Below are positions 9,429 to 17,676 of a stretch of 64,000 nt of DNA, in pieces. The notes beneath the pieces are model-generated. The model saw nothing but the letters and a program-made list of their open reading frames with translations, searched no databases and was not told the origin of the DNA. This stretch comes from Corynebacterium dentalis. Its GTDB lineage: Bacteria > Actinomycetota > Actinomycetes > Mycobacteriales > Mycobacteriaceae. Position 1 is the first letter of the stretch. Each line of letters starts with the position of its first letter. The DNA lies in contig NZ_OCTS01000007.1 of NCBI RefSeq assembly GCF_900232865.1, positions 62,001 through 126,000 of the forward strand. Direction: 5' to 3'. The translations under genes were made by a program, and so were the position numbers.

Positions 9429-9800
9429 GGGGTCGATTTGGTTTCGACTTCGTGCATTGAGCCAGGGGAAGCGTGCCGGTGAAGGCGATCGACCACCGTG
9501 AGCGTCGACGCAACCCTATAAGCGCCGAGAACACTCAGCGCGACTACGCCCTCGCTGCCTAAGCAGCGACCGCGTGTCTGTCGGCCTAGGTTTGTCTCTG
9601 ACCTAGCAACCGGCATCGACTAAAGAGACTTGCTGCACGGCCGGGTTGCTCGGGCCGTGCGGGACTTCTTAGAGCAACTGGGCTCATCATCCGGACTGGT
9701 TCGCAAGATCCGGAGGGCCGAGTAGAGATAACTGCGAACTGCGCACGGAGAAGCCCTGGCAAGGTCGCGAAGGACCCGGGTTCAATTCCCGGCGGCTCCA
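9429..9800 (+). ncRNA. ssrA: Transfer-messenger RNA
   Basis: The 5' end GGGGUCG pairs with the 3' CGGCUCC to form the tRNA-like acceptor stem, followed by discriminator A at 9800; CCA is not encoded. The GGTTTCGACTT segment after the acceptor is typical of tmRNA. The tag reading frame is at 9524-9562: AENTQRDYALAA then TAA. The last 25 nt lie within the left attachment repeat of the integrated element, so the gene is kept whole. Confidence 0.95.
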
Positions 9801-9801
9801 C
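9776..9801 (+). other. attL: ssrA 3'-end core repeat
   Basis: These 26 bp are identical to 18049-18074 and cover the T-arm and acceptor end of ssrA. This is the usual target type for tyrosine integrases, and the integrase gene ends about 100 bp away. Confidence 0.9.
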
Positions 9802-9806
9802 TTATC

Positions 9807-9840
9807 CCCCTCACTTGTTTATGCAGGTGAGGGGCTTTTT
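9807..9840 (+). terminator. Element-borne ssrA terminator
   Basis: CCCCTCAC (9807-9814) pairs with GTGAGGGG (9827-9834), followed by CTTTTTC. It lies just inside the element, directly after the attachment core, and closely matches the host ssrA terminator at 18086-18122 in stem, loop and downstream T tract. It would terminate ssrA after integration. Confidence 0.85.
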
Positions 9841-9873
9841 CTTAGAGTAAGTGCAAGAGTGGAAATCAGCACG

Positions 9874-9892
9874 TGCCCACATTTTGCCCACA
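9874..9892. repeat. Left copy of 19-bp direct repeat, putative integrase arm site
   Basis: Two TGCCCACA octamers separated by three bases, identical to 17939-17957 at the other end of the element and in the same orientation. Paired octamers near both ends are typical of arm-type sites bound by the N-terminal domain of tyrosine integrases. The role is inferred. Confidence 0.7.
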
Positions 9893-9898
9893 ATCGGC

Positions 9899-11005
9899 CT
9901 AGAACAACGCGGCACCCATAGCTACGGAAATGGAGTCCAGGTCATCGTCGAACAGGTGCCCGTACTGGTTGAGTGTCATCGCAGCGTCTTTGTGCCCTAG
10001 TTGCCGTTGGATCGTCTTCACATGCGCTCCGGATGAGATCATCAGTGAGGCGGCAGTATGCCGAAGCTCGTGAGCCGTCATCCTAGAGGGGAAGGTGTTG
10101 TCCTTCGCGTGGCACCGCGCGCACGCCTCGCTGAGCCAATGACCGGACTTTGGTGGCCTTAGCGAACCGCCGCGCCGCGGCGCTTCCCACAGCAGATCGT
10201 CCAACCCGCGCCCCTGTGCTTGTTGCTGAAGCATGGCCTCCACCTGAGGAGGAATGACGACGGTGCGCGCCTCGTGGCCTTTGAGGTCTGTCAGAACCGC
10301 GCTGTTGTTGTTCTTGGAATACGAGCGCGCGAGTCTCACGCGATTGTTGCCTAGTAGGTCTTTAGGCCGGAGCGCGGCCATTTCGCCCCACCGTGCGCCG
10401 GACGTGACGAGGAACCATACCACGGGCTGATACTGCTCTGGCACTTCTGCAACGAGGTCTTTCACCTGATCTTTGGTGAGATAGTTTTTCTCAATTGCAA
10501 CGACCCTCGGAAGCCTAAGGGAGCTTCTGGCTGGGTTGGTGATGAGGTGCCGGTTCGTCACGGCAACGTCCAGGATCCCGGCGAGGACGCCGACAATATG
10601 GCGGATGCTCTTAGGGGATAGGGGAGCAGGTGCCTTATCTGGTGAAGCTAGCTTGTTGATCCACGCCTGGATTTCGCCCGTGGTGATCTTGTTGACTCTC
10701 CAGTGTGCCCACTGTGGTTCGACGTGGACGCGCCACAGGGATTCTTGCCGTGTTTGCCATGACGTGGATGTGTCGATGAGTGATGCTTTCCAGTGCTTTG
10801 CGAGGTCTCCAATGGTCACTGTTCCGGCGGTGGGGGCGATGTAGGAGCCGGTGAGCTTGTCTACCTCGACAGTGGCAGCGAAGGTTTTAGCGTCTCTGAG
10901 TGTGGTGAAGCCGCGCTTGTCTGTCTGTTTGCGGTCTGGGGTGCGGTAGCGGACGCGGTAGCGCTTCGCCCCATTCTTGAGTTGGTAGGGCTCAATCGTT
11001 GCCAT
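9899..11005 (-). CDS. int: Tyrosine site-specific integrase
   Basis: This 368-aa phage-type tyrosine recombinase should catalyse integration at the ssrA 3' end. The N-terminal 60 residues (RYRVRYRTPDRKQTDKRGF) form an arm-binding domain, residues about 62-155 the core-binding SAM-like domain, and the rest the catalytic domain. Catalytic residues are visible: Arg205 (TSGARWGEM), His312 and Arg315 (AHELRHT), His338 (LGHKD) and Tyr348 (LNQYGH). It ends 98 bp from attL, with the putative arm site between. Its start is 3 bp after the upstream gene, so the two share a transcript. Confidence 0.95.
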   Translation of the reverse strand: MATIEPYQLKNGAKRYRVRYRTPDRKQTDKRGFTTLRDAKTFAATVEVDKLTGSYIAPTAGTVTIGDLAKHWKASLIDTSTSWQTRQESLWRVHVEPQWAHWRVNKITTGEIQAWINKLASPDKAPAPLSPKSIRHIVGVLAGILDVAVTNRHLITNPARSSLRLPRVVAIEKNYLTKDQVKDLVAEVPEQYQPVVWFLVTSGARWGEMAALRPKDLLGNNRVRLARSYSKNNNSAVLTDLKGHEARTVVIPPQVEAMLQQQAQGRGLDDLLWEAPRRGGSLRPPKSGHWLSEACARCHAKDNTFPSRMTAHELRHTAASLMISSGAHVKTIQRQLGHKDAAMTLNQYGHLFDDDLDSISVAMGAALF

Positions 11006-11008
11006 TGG

Positions 11009-11521
11009 CTATCCCCAATTGAGCTTTTGCTTGGAAGCCTTTATCCAACGCCCTGCTGTAGCTGGCGGCAACTGCATTTTCTCCTGAATAAATTTTGCCG
11101 GTCGCTGGTGTGTTAGCTCGGCAAATTTGTAAAGCGTTTCGATTAGAGCCAGTGTCCGGGGATCTTTCGCGCCGATTGATGCCTGAGTGAGGATTTCTGA
11201 GTCGTTTGGTAACGCTTGCTTTCCGAATCGAGTGACGATTCTCTCTAGGTTGTCCCGAGTGTGTTCAGCGATCCGGACTCCGCGGAGTAGTTCGCTTGTG
11301 ACCTCTTCTGTTCCTAGATTGTCGCGAAGCACCGATACAGAGGTCACTCCTATTTTCCCGCCTAGGTAGTCGTATTCCAGAAAGGTCTTGTATCCCGGCT
11401 GGGGTTGATCGGGGACTACTAAGCGAACAGGCATTCTTGCTTCAAATCCGCTCGAAAATCCTATGACCTGCGAGTTTGCTGCATATTCGAAGGCGCCTAT
11501 CGTCATTCCTTCATTATCCAT
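11009..11521 (-). CDS. Putative DNA-binding regulator upstream of integrase
   Basis: This 170-aa protein is not assigned to a named family. Its C-terminus (LPPATAGRWIKASKQKLNWG) looks like the recognition-helix end found in many actinobacterial proteins that end in a winged or Myb-like helix-turn-helix (TAxRWIxxA). The central region is a mixed alpha/beta domain of unknown function. AAAGGAG lies 8 nt before its ATG. It is divergent from the excisionase-like gene across a palindrome-rich region and co-transcribed with int. A repressor or lysogeny-control role is likely from position, not proven. Confidence 0.65.
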   Translation of the reverse strand: MDNEGMTIGAFEYAANSQVIGFSSGFEARMPVRLVVPDQPQPGYKTFLEYDYLGGKIGVTSVSVLRDNLGTEEVTSELLRGVRIAEHTRDNLERIVTRFGKQALPNDSEILTQASIGAKDPRTLALIETLYKFAELTHQRPAKFIQEKMQLPPATAGRWIKASKQKLNWG

Positions 11522-11652
11522 GATCGGTTCTCCTTTGACCTAAAAGAATCAGTAATGATTCCGTGTTGACATGACTCGATCATTGCTGGTACTGATTGTA
11601 CGTGAGTGAGTCACTACTGACATCACTCGCTCATACAGGAAGGGAATGTTTC
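11522..11652. promoter_or_regulatory. Divergent control region of the element (genetic switch)
   Basis: A rightward promoter candidate is TTGACA (11566-11571), an 18-bp spacer and TACTGA (11590-11595). Dyads that could be operators are GAATCA-N4-TGATTC (11546-11561), GTGA-N-TCAC (11606-11614) and GAGTGA-N13-TCACTC (11604-11628). The arrangement of dyads between the leftward regulator-integrase pair and the rightward excisionase gene is that of a lysogeny switch. Confidence 0.6.
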
Positions 11653-11856
11653 ATGCTTCGCGTACTGACAGACGAAGATCTATGCGCTCGATATCCGGGG
11701 ACGAATCGGCAGTCCTGGGCGCAACGCCGATATACGGGAAAGGCTCCTCGCTTCTTCAAGGTTGGACGGAAAGTTTTTTACCGGGTAGAGGACGTCCTCG
11801 AGTGGGAAGAAAACAATCTCCGAACCTCAACTTCGGAAGAGGGGATCACCGGGTGA
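11653..11856 (+). CDS. Excisionase-like helix-turn-helix protein
   Basis: This 67-aa protein has the fold signature of small MerR/AlpA-type excisionases: LTDEDLCARYPG then a basic recognition segment (SWAQRRYTGKAPRFFKVGRKVFYRVEDVLEW, quoted in part as the landmark KVGRKVFYRVEDVLEW), with the usual wing. It probably acts as the recombination directionality factor or as a regulator. ATG 11653 is chosen because AGGAAGGGA lies 7 nt upstream; a longer in-frame start 19 codons earlier lacks a ribosome site and would lie within the promoter. Confidence 0.75.
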   Translation: MLRVLTDEDLCARYPGTNRQSWAQRRYTGKAPRFFKVGRKVFYRVEDVLEWEENNLRTSTSEEGITG

Positions 11857-12038
11857 AAAACGCCCTCGTCCTCGAAGAGATTCCCGGTTTTGGTCGCATC
11901 GCAGTCACAGATAGGGCTGACGTCGTTATCGGGACAACCAGGATGACTTTCAGGCAGTTCGAGCAATTCTCCATCCATCTCGACAAGGCCTACGACAAAG
12001 CCGCCACCATCTTCTATCGAAAAGGAGGTAACGAATGA
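11853..12038 (+). CDS. Small element protein, unknown function
   Basis: A 61-aa protein starting at a GTG that overlaps the previous stop codon (GTGA), suggesting translational coupling. It has no recognised domain: an N-terminal beta-rich part (EIPGFGRIAVTDRADVVIG) is followed by an amphipathic helix (FRQFEQFSIHLDKAYDK). Confidence 0.6.
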   Translation: MKNALVLEEIPGFGRIAVTDRADVVIGTTRMTFRQFEQFSIHLDKAYDKAATIFYRKGGNE

Positions 12039-12127
12039 AGCCGTTTAGTCGACACGTTGACCCACACGCCCTCGAAGCCCATCACCTGCTCGAACCCACC
12101 TCCCAGCCCGCCCACGACAAGGACTAA
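12035..12127 (+). CDS. Very small element ORF (30 aa)
   Basis: The 30-codon frame overlaps the previous stop by ATGA and is preceded by a perfect AAAGGAGG at 12021-12028, 6 nt upstream, which argues that it is translated. The peptide is His/Pro-rich and has no recognised relative. It ends 2 bp before the next ATG, so it may serve mainly to couple translation. Confidence 0.5.
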   Translation: MKPFSRHVDPHALEAHHLLEPTSQPAHDKD

Positions 12128-12129
12128 CC

Positions 12130-12399
12130 ATGACTGCCAAGCCCACCCTGGAAGAACTCGTCACCGCGTTCTCCAAGGCCTCCGAAGCCCAAACCGAGCT
12201 ACTGCTCGAGCTCAGAGACGCCATCGACAACCAAGCCCTGTTCATCGGACTTGTCGTTGATCTGCTCAAAGCCCACATGGGTACTGAGAAAGCCGAGGCC
12301 GTACAAGAAGCGTTTTTCGACGGCTACAACGACTTCGTTGAAAACAAGGCTTTCGAAGACATCACCCGCAACTTCAACAAGGAGAACCCCAATGCCTAA
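12130..12399 (+). CDS. Small acidic helical element protein
   Basis: An 89-aa, acidic, predicted all-helical protein (TLEELVTAFSKASEAQTELL, then LVVDLLKAHMG). No family is recognised. It is part of the tightly packed early gene run of the element, and its last 8 bp overlap the next gene. Confidence 0.6.
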   Translation: MTAKPTLEELVTAFSKASEAQTELLLELRDAIDNQALFIGLVVDLLKAHMGTEKAEAVQEAFFDGYNDFVENKAFEDITRNFNKENPNA

Positions 12400-12844
12400 C
12401 CCAAATGAAAAAAGCCCGGCTGCGCCAACGACCGAGCAAGACGAGCACCTACCAAGTAACTCTAACAAGGAGACTACCAGCCCAATGGGACACCTTCACC
12501 TTTTCAACCGGGGGAAGTCCACCGGCATCCACCACCGCCACTATTGCGGTTCTACGGCACCCATCGACGAATCCATCACCTTTGTTGCCAGCCGCTCAGC
12601 CGCCGCCCGTTCCATCCAGCAGAACACCGGCCTTCAGATCTGCCACGACTGTGTTGAAGAACAGTCCGCTCAGGCACGTGCCAGGAAGCAGCAGCAGGAG
12701 CGTATGCAGCGCGCCAACGACCGAGCCATCCGCCGCGAAGAGCTCATGTACGACATTGTCGACGCCCACAAAACCGGAGCCGATACGACCAACCTGCTCG
12801 ACCAACTCACGAACATCACCGACGTAGAGGGGGAGGACGAATGA
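12392..12844 (+). CDS. Element protein with Cys/His cluster
   Basis: A 150-aa protein whose start (ATG 12392) has AAGGAG 7 nt upstream. The centre carries HHRHYCGS and ICHDC, a possible zinc-binding pair, followed by a highly charged coiled-coil-like helix (ARKQQQERMQRANDRAIRRE). No family is recognised. ATG 12485 is an alternative start giving 119 aa. It overlaps the next gene by ATGA. Confidence 0.55.
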   Translation: MPNPNEKSPAAPTTEQDEHLPSNSNKETTSPMGHLHLFNRGKSTGIHHRHYCGSTAPIDESITFVASRSAAARSIQQNTGLQICHDCVEEQSAQARARKQQQERMQRANDRAIRREELMYDIVDAHKTGADTTNLLDQLTNITDVEGEDE

Positions 12845-13164
12845 GCTTCGACGCCCTGGACATCATCAGCGCCGCCATCGCCTCATTCCCCTTTGTCCTA
12901 CTTGCCATCTGCCACATCTCTGAATGGAAGGCCAACCGCACCATGAACAACAACCGTCACTGCTCACGCTGCGGAAGACGAATGAGCCTGGGCAATGCCG
13001 ACCAGTGGAATGAACAATTCGACGCCGGGCACCTCGTCGGCTTCGTCTGCGATACCTGCCTGACCTCTGCTGAACGGCGCCAGGCCGCGGCTAATGCAGC
13101 CGCCCTGACCTACAAGATCGGCAGCAAGTACTACCAACACACCGGCACACACCGGTTCTTCTGA
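12841..13164 (+). CDS. Small membrane-anchored zinc-ribbon-like protein
   Basis: A 107-aa protein with an N-terminal hydrophobic helix (ISAAIASFPFVLLAICHI) followed by two CxxC knuckles, CSRCG and CDTC, 32 residues apart, as in zinc ribbons. The function is unknown. Its start overlaps the previous stop (ATGA), so it belongs to the same translational chain. Confidence 0.6.
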   Translation: MSFDALDIISAAIASFPFVLLAICHISEWKANRTMNNNRHCSRCGRRMSLGNADQWNEQFDAGHLVGFVCDTCLTSAERRQAAANAAALTYKIGSKYYQHTGTHRFF

Positions 13165-13206
13165 CCCCCTGCCCACCCTTCTATCCTCTTAAGGTTCCGC
13201 TGATTC

Positions 13207-15357
13207 ATGGCTGCTACCGCCACCTCATTCGATCGCATTATCACCGCTGCGAAACATGAAGGTCTTGAAGTTCGCGTCTCTGATACCCACAAAGCCCAGA
13301 TCCAAACACCAGGGCATGGGGACAGAGACCGCGGTACCTCAGTGACCTACATTCCGCACGAGCAAAAGACGCTGATCTATTCCTTCAACGATGACAACGT
13401 TGACCAACAGTCCAGTGTGACTGAATTTCTCGAGCACATCGGACTCACGGTTGGGGATCTATACGACGAGAATTACAGCCGCACGTACAACTACTCCGAT
13501 GGCTTTTCCGTTGTGCGTTCTGCTCAGAAGACGTTCACTCAATGCTGTGCCCACGGTGTAGCGCCAAGCAAGTGCACTAAGGGATGCAAGGACAAGATCC
13601 GAGCACTCTACGGCGTCGAATCACTCAACCTTGACGGGATGGTGTTCATCACCGAAGGAGAAAAAGATGTCGACGCGATTCATGCGTCCTGGTCTCTACC
13701 CGCGGTCTCTCAGCACGGTGGCGCGAATGCTCGTCTGAACACTTCGGATTGGTCTGTTCTCGACTCTCGAGATGTGACTATCGTTGCAGACAATGATGAC
13801 CCTGGTATCAAGCGTGCCCAGAAGCTCGCTATGCATCTCCAGAAGCTCGACAAGCCACCGGCTTCTATCTCTGTTGTTCGTGCTGCTGAAGGTAAAGACG
13901 CGGCAGACCATATCGTCACCGGCCATTCCCCTCAGGATTTTGTCACCGTTGGAGACACCGTTGCTCGCCGTCGCGTGAAACTAATCCAAGCCACACAGGT
14001 GAAGACGGAGAAAGTTTCGTGGCTGATTGACGAGTGGATCCCTGCAGGCATGCTCACCCTCTTGGCGGGGCGAGAAGGGTTGGGCAAATCAACGATCGCT
14101 TGTTCATGGGTCGCGGAGTTCAGCAAGAAGGGTATGAAGTGTGCCTATCTCAACTCTGAAGACTCTCGAGCGTTCACGGTCAAGCCTCGGCTCCAGGCGG
14201 CCGGCGCTGATCTGAACAACGTCTACTTCATTGACGTTGTGACCGAAACCGGCGCCGAAGGTCATCTTCGCCTGCCGTCGGATACTGAAATCTTGTTCTA
14301 TGAGTTGGCATCCAAGGGCGTGAAGTTCGTCATTCTTGACGCTGCGAAGTCGTCAATGGATCCGAAGCTCGATGGGTATAAAGATGACCACGTGCGGCAG
14401 TTCCTCGAGCCGCTTGCGTCGTGTGCTGATCGTTACGGCATCACGATTGTGGGGCTGGCTCACTTCGGTAAGCAAGAGGGCAAGGACACGGGAAAGCTGC
14501 TCTTGGGTTCGATTGCATGGTCTCAGATCGCGCGAAGTGTGCTTGCCGTCGCATTGGACGATGCAGGGGAATTGGTGGTCTCAAACACCAAGGCGAACCT
14601 TGCGAGCAAGATTGTGAACCGCAAGGCGTCTATTGCCTCCACGCCGGTTCAAACTGATGACGGTGAGCTCACTCAGGTTGGCGTGATCCAGTGGGGTGAA
14701 TTCACGGATGACAAAGCTAGCGACTTCCTAGAGCAAAAGCAGGAGGGAGAGTTCGACGAACGAAGCGAGATTGAAGCGGTTGTTGTGGACTACCTCATCA
14801 GTCAAGGCGGTAGCGCTCCAGCGAAGGATGTCCTGAAAGTCACCAATGCTGCTGGACTGTCAGACAACGCAGTGAAGAAGGCTCGTAAGAAGTTTGGCGT
14901 CTCCACGACCAAGGCGGGAATGGGTGCCGGATGGATGTGGACGATTGATATTCCATTCCCGAAGGTGCCCGAAGATTCCGAAGGTTCCCGCACATATATA
15001 CGGGCATCTTCGGCACCTTCGGGGGAATCTTCGGGGCAAGGCAACGGCGATAGCGACCCGAATGATCCAGCTGCAGAGTACGGATTATGGCCTGAACCAA
15101 CTAAGGCGGCCGGCGATGGTGATGGAAATGTGTACACAGACGCCCCTCGCAATAGCTCCGGACTTCCCGACGGTCGCTCGGTGATTCTCGAAGCGCTCAG
15201 CGACTCTCACGCGCTCAGCCAGGGCGCGATCATGCGACAGGTCAGAGAGGTCATAGGAAGTGGTGCTGATGTTCCAGACGAGCTCGACCGCATGAAGTCT
15301 GAAGGCCTGATTGCTGAGTCTTCGCCCGGCAAGTTCATCAAGAGGAAGGCCGCCTAA
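13207..15357 (+). CDS. Primase-helicase-like protein (TOPRIM plus RecA-like ATPase)
   Basis: A 716-aa replication protein. Residues about 110-130 hold a Cys cluster (CCAHGVAPSKCTKGC) resembling a primase zinc finger. A TOPRIM domain follows, with FITEGEKDVDA near 147 and VADNDDPG near 198. Next is a RecA/DnaB-type AAA_25 ATPase with Walker A AGREGLGKST near 287-296 and Walker B FVILDAA near 378. The C-terminus has a low-complexity Ser/Gly/Asp linker (about 600-650) and a winged-helix-like end. It probably primes or unwinds at an element origin, giving autonomous replication after excision. It is the largest gene of the element and overlaps the next gene by 1 bp. Confidence 0.85.
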   Translation: MAATATSFDRIITAAKHEGLEVRVSDTHKAQIQTPGHGDRDRGTSVTYIPHEQKTLIYSFNDDNVDQQSSVTEFLEHIGLTVGDLYDENYSRTYNYSDGFSVVRSAQKTFTQCCAHGVAPSKCTKGCKDKIRALYGVESLNLDGMVFITEGEKDVDAIHASWSLPAVSQHGGANARLNTSDWSVLDSRDVTIVADNDDPGIKRAQKLAMHLQKLDKPPASISVVRAAEGKDAADHIVTGHSPQDFVTVGDTVARRRVKLIQATQVKTEKVSWLIDEWIPAGMLTLLAGREGLGKSTIACSWVAEFSKKGMKCAYLNSEDSRAFTVKPRLQAAGADLNNVYFIDVVTETGAEGHLRLPSDTEILFYELASKGVKFVILDAAKSSMDPKLDGYKDDHVRQFLEPLASCADRYGITIVGLAHFGKQEGKDTGKLLLGSIAWSQIARSVLAVALDDAGELVVSNTKANLASKIVNRKASIASTPVQTDDGELTQVGVIQWGEFTDDKASDFLEQKQEGEFDERSEIEAVVVDYLISQGGSAPAKDVLKVTNAAGLSDNAVKKARKKFGVSTTKAGMGAGWMWTIDIPFPKVPEDSEGSRTYIRASSAPSGESSGQGNGDSDPNDPAAEYGLWPEPTKAAGDGDGNVYTDAPRNSSGLPDGRSVILEALSDSHALSQGAIMRQVREVIGSGADVPDELDRMKSEGLIAESSPGKFIKRKAA

Positions 15358-15644
15358 TGGCCTCGTCTCACAAGCCACCCTTGCCCTCGCCGCATCAAGT
15401 CCGCGACCAATGGGACTTATCCCTCGATAACGTCACCCGCCTCATCGCCCGCATCCGTCCGCAACGCTTCGACGGCGCTCTATGCGCGGGCAAAGCCCCA
15501 CTGTTCGATCTGGAGAAGACCACCACCGAGACCGATACCGAATACCAAGACCGCCTCACCTACATCCACCACCACTGCCACGCCTGCCCCATTCCGTCAT
15601 GCAAGGAACGAAAGAAAATTAAGAAAATCTCCGTGAGTTCATAG
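15357..15644 (+). CDS. WhiB-like protein
   Basis: A 95-aa protein with the WhiB landmark ALCAGKAPLFD and a Cys cluster CHACPIPSC. The four cysteines would bind an Fe-S cluster, but the last spacing is C-x4-C rather than the usual C-x5-C, and the G[VI]WGG turn and basic C-terminal DNA-binding tail are replaced by a short KERKKIKKI tail. Phage-encoded WhiB proteins can act as dominant regulators of host WhiB genes, so a regulatory role is plausible. Its ATG overlaps the previous stop (TAATG). Confidence 0.65.
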   Translation: MASSHKPPLPSPHQVRDQWDLSLDNVTRLIARIRPQRFDGALCAGKAPLFDLEKTTTETDTEYQDRLTYIHHHCHACPIPSCKERKKIKKISVSS

Positions 15645-15855
15645 AAAACGAGACATGATATAATCGAACTCAGGTTCCACCAAACCGCTAAAGACATGCC
15701 ATTCCCTCAGGGAACCGCATGCGTAGCCGTTAAGTGTTAGACCGCTTGTTCGCCGCAAAAAGCCGCGTAGAGCATCAGCTCCGCCGCATTAACAGCCGCA
15801 CAACGACAAGAGCGCAATTCGCATGCGCTAGAACCTCAAAATCCTAAGGATCACA
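15645..15855 (+). promoter_or_regulatory. Promoter and 190-nt leader of the capsid gene
   Basis: TGATATAAT (15656-15664) is a perfect extended -10 element with no good -35, unlike the other promoters in the window. The leader that follows holds small hairpins: TTCCC/GGGAA, and AGCGCA/TGCGCT shortly before the gene. Structural gene expression could thus be separate from the early run. No ORF with a ribosome site is seen in the leader. Confidence 0.55.
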
Positions 15856-17652
15856 ATGGATCTAACCACCAAGCTGGCAGACCTCAAGGTCAAAACAGAC
15901 CCAGCACAAGACGGCATGATCTCCGGATATGCCAGCACCTTCAACAACATAGATGCATACGGGGACACCATCGCCCCCGGAGCATTCAAAGAATCGCTCC
16001 AGAAGCATCTCCAGGACGGCACCAAAGTGCCCCTGCTCTTCGAACACGACCGCTCAATCACATCCCACATCGGAGAAATCACACAAGCGGAAGAAGATGA
16101 ACAAGGCCTCCAAATCTCCGCTGTCATTGACACTGACTCAGAATCCGGTGTGAAAGCTCACAAGCTGGTGAAGGCCGGACGAATCCGGGGACTTTCAATC
16201 GGGTTCAACGCAACCGAAGTAGAACCCAGCGAGATCGACGGAACCCCAGTCAACAAGATCAACAAGATTGACCTCAAAGAGGTCTCACTTGTACTGAACC
16301 CAGCAGATTCCCAAGCGCTAGTCAATGGCACAAAAAGCGTTTCGGACTCGTCCCGGCTCGACTCGGTAGACGGACATGAACTGCTTACCGCTCTCGAAGG
16401 AAGCGACCCAGACACCTCCCTGTCCGAACTGGCACAACGCACGGTTGAAGCTGAAGCAATCGCCAAATTCCGGTCAGAGTTGTTGCGTGGCGACCTTACG
16501 GCCGCTCAAGAAGCTCGACGAGGGATCCACAAGTCCCTCATCCCGGAAGCTGAAGATCTCATCAAGACCATTGCCACAACCGCTTCAAACAATGATCGAC
16601 GCCTAACGTCGCCCGAGCAGCGCGCTCTCCGCGCCGCTCAAAAGTTCATCTCCACAGCGAAGAAGAACGCAGAAGCAAACAAGATATTCGATCAAATCCG
16701 CCGTGCCAAAAGCGCGGGCGCATCTCATATGGAAGGCCATACCTTGGACACCAAATCTCAACTACCCGTCTCCCGCATCGGACACGAACGTGTTGCCGAA
16801 GCCACCGTCAAAGCCATGCGAGGAGGTGAACACGACGTCTGGAACCAAAAGGCAATCCCCGCCTCAGGAGACGTCCTCGTTCCTGCAATGACTTCCATCG
16901 AAATCCAGAAGTCTGAGGCGCCAGCACTGTCCATCTTGGAGCTCATCCCTCACGAACGAGTGGCAAGCCCTCAGTTCTCCTACCTTCGACAGACTGCACG
17001 CACCAACAACGCAGATGTTGTTGAAACAGGAGCAGTTAAGCCAACCTCGGACTACGGATTCGAGCGCGTCGACGCGGCACTCCAAGTCGTGGCGCACCTG
17101 TCTAAGGGCATCGACAAGTATCTCCTCAGCGACATTGCAGCGCTGAACTCTTTCCTCGCCTCGGAAATGACCGCAGGCGTCATGGAGCGAGTAGAAGGCC
17201 TGATCGTTGAAGCGCTCGAAACTGCAGGAGGAGCCAAGACCCAGGCCTTCGACACCGACGTCTTCGCTACCACTCGAAGCGGACTGACCCAGCTCCAGAG
17301 CTCAGGACTCAACCCCGCCGCATTCGTGTTGTCACCATCCGATTGGCAGTCAATCGAACTATCCAAGACATCAGGAAGTGGACAGTTCATCTTCGGCGCC
17401 ACACCAGTGAATCAGATCGAACGTACCCTCTGGTCAGTGCCGACCGTGGTGTCCCATCGAGTACCTACCGGCGCGGGCTACCTCATCTCGCAGGAGTCCA
17501 TCAAGCTCTACAGTGACGGCAATCTCGAAGCGGCATGGAACTCAAGTGGAGAAGACTTCTCTCGCAACCAGCTCACTTTCCGTGTGGAAGGCCGTTTCAA
17601 GCCAGTTGTGACTCGAGAATCCGGTGTGGTCAAGCTAGACCTTTCCGCCTAA
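15856..17652 (+). CDS. HK97-type prohead protease fused to major capsid protein
   Basis: One 598-aa polypeptide joins two virion morphogenesis proteins. Residues 1-160 are a prohead protease (GYASTFNNIDAYGD, catalytic His64 in LFEHDRS, Ser114 in GLSIGF, EVSLVLNPAD). Residues about 160-285 are helical, like the scaffold or delta region. Residues about 290-598 are an HK97-fold major capsid protein (VPAMTSIEIQKSEAP, SPSDWQSIELSK, TFRVEGRFKPVV). Fused protease-capsid genes are known in some phages. No portal or terminase gene accompanies it, so packaging would need a helper's machinery. A hairpin lies just downstream. Confidence 0.9.
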   Translation: MDLTTKLADLKVKTDPAQDGMISGYASTFNNIDAYGDTIAPGAFKESLQKHLQDGTKVPLLFEHDRSITSHIGEITQAEEDEQGLQISAVIDTDSESGVKAHKLVKAGRIRGLSIGFNATEVEPSEIDGTPVNKINKIDLKEVSLVLNPADSQALVNGTKSVSDSSRLDSVDGHELLTALEGSDPDTSLSELAQRTVEAEAIAKFRSELLRGDLTAAQEARRGIHKSLIPEAEDLIKTIATTASNNDRRLTSPEQRALRAAQKFISTAKKNAEANKIFDQIRRAKSAGASHMEGHTLDTKSQLPVSRIGHERVAEATVKAMRGGEHDVWNQKAIPASGDVLVPAMTSIEIQKSEAPALSILELIPHERVASPQFSYLRQTARTNNADVVETGAVKPTSDYGFERVDAALQVVAHLSKGIDKYLLSDIAALNSFLASEMTAGVMERVEGLIVEALETAGGAKTQAFDTDVFATTRSGLTQLQSSGLNPAAFVLSPSDWQSIELSKTSGSGQFIFGATPVNQIERTLWSVPTVVSHRVPTGAGYLISQESIKLYSDGNLEAAWNSSGEDFSRNQLTFRVEGRFKPVVTRESGVVKLDLSA

Positions 17653-17676
17653 CGCTAACTCTGCTGGAAGTAGCTG

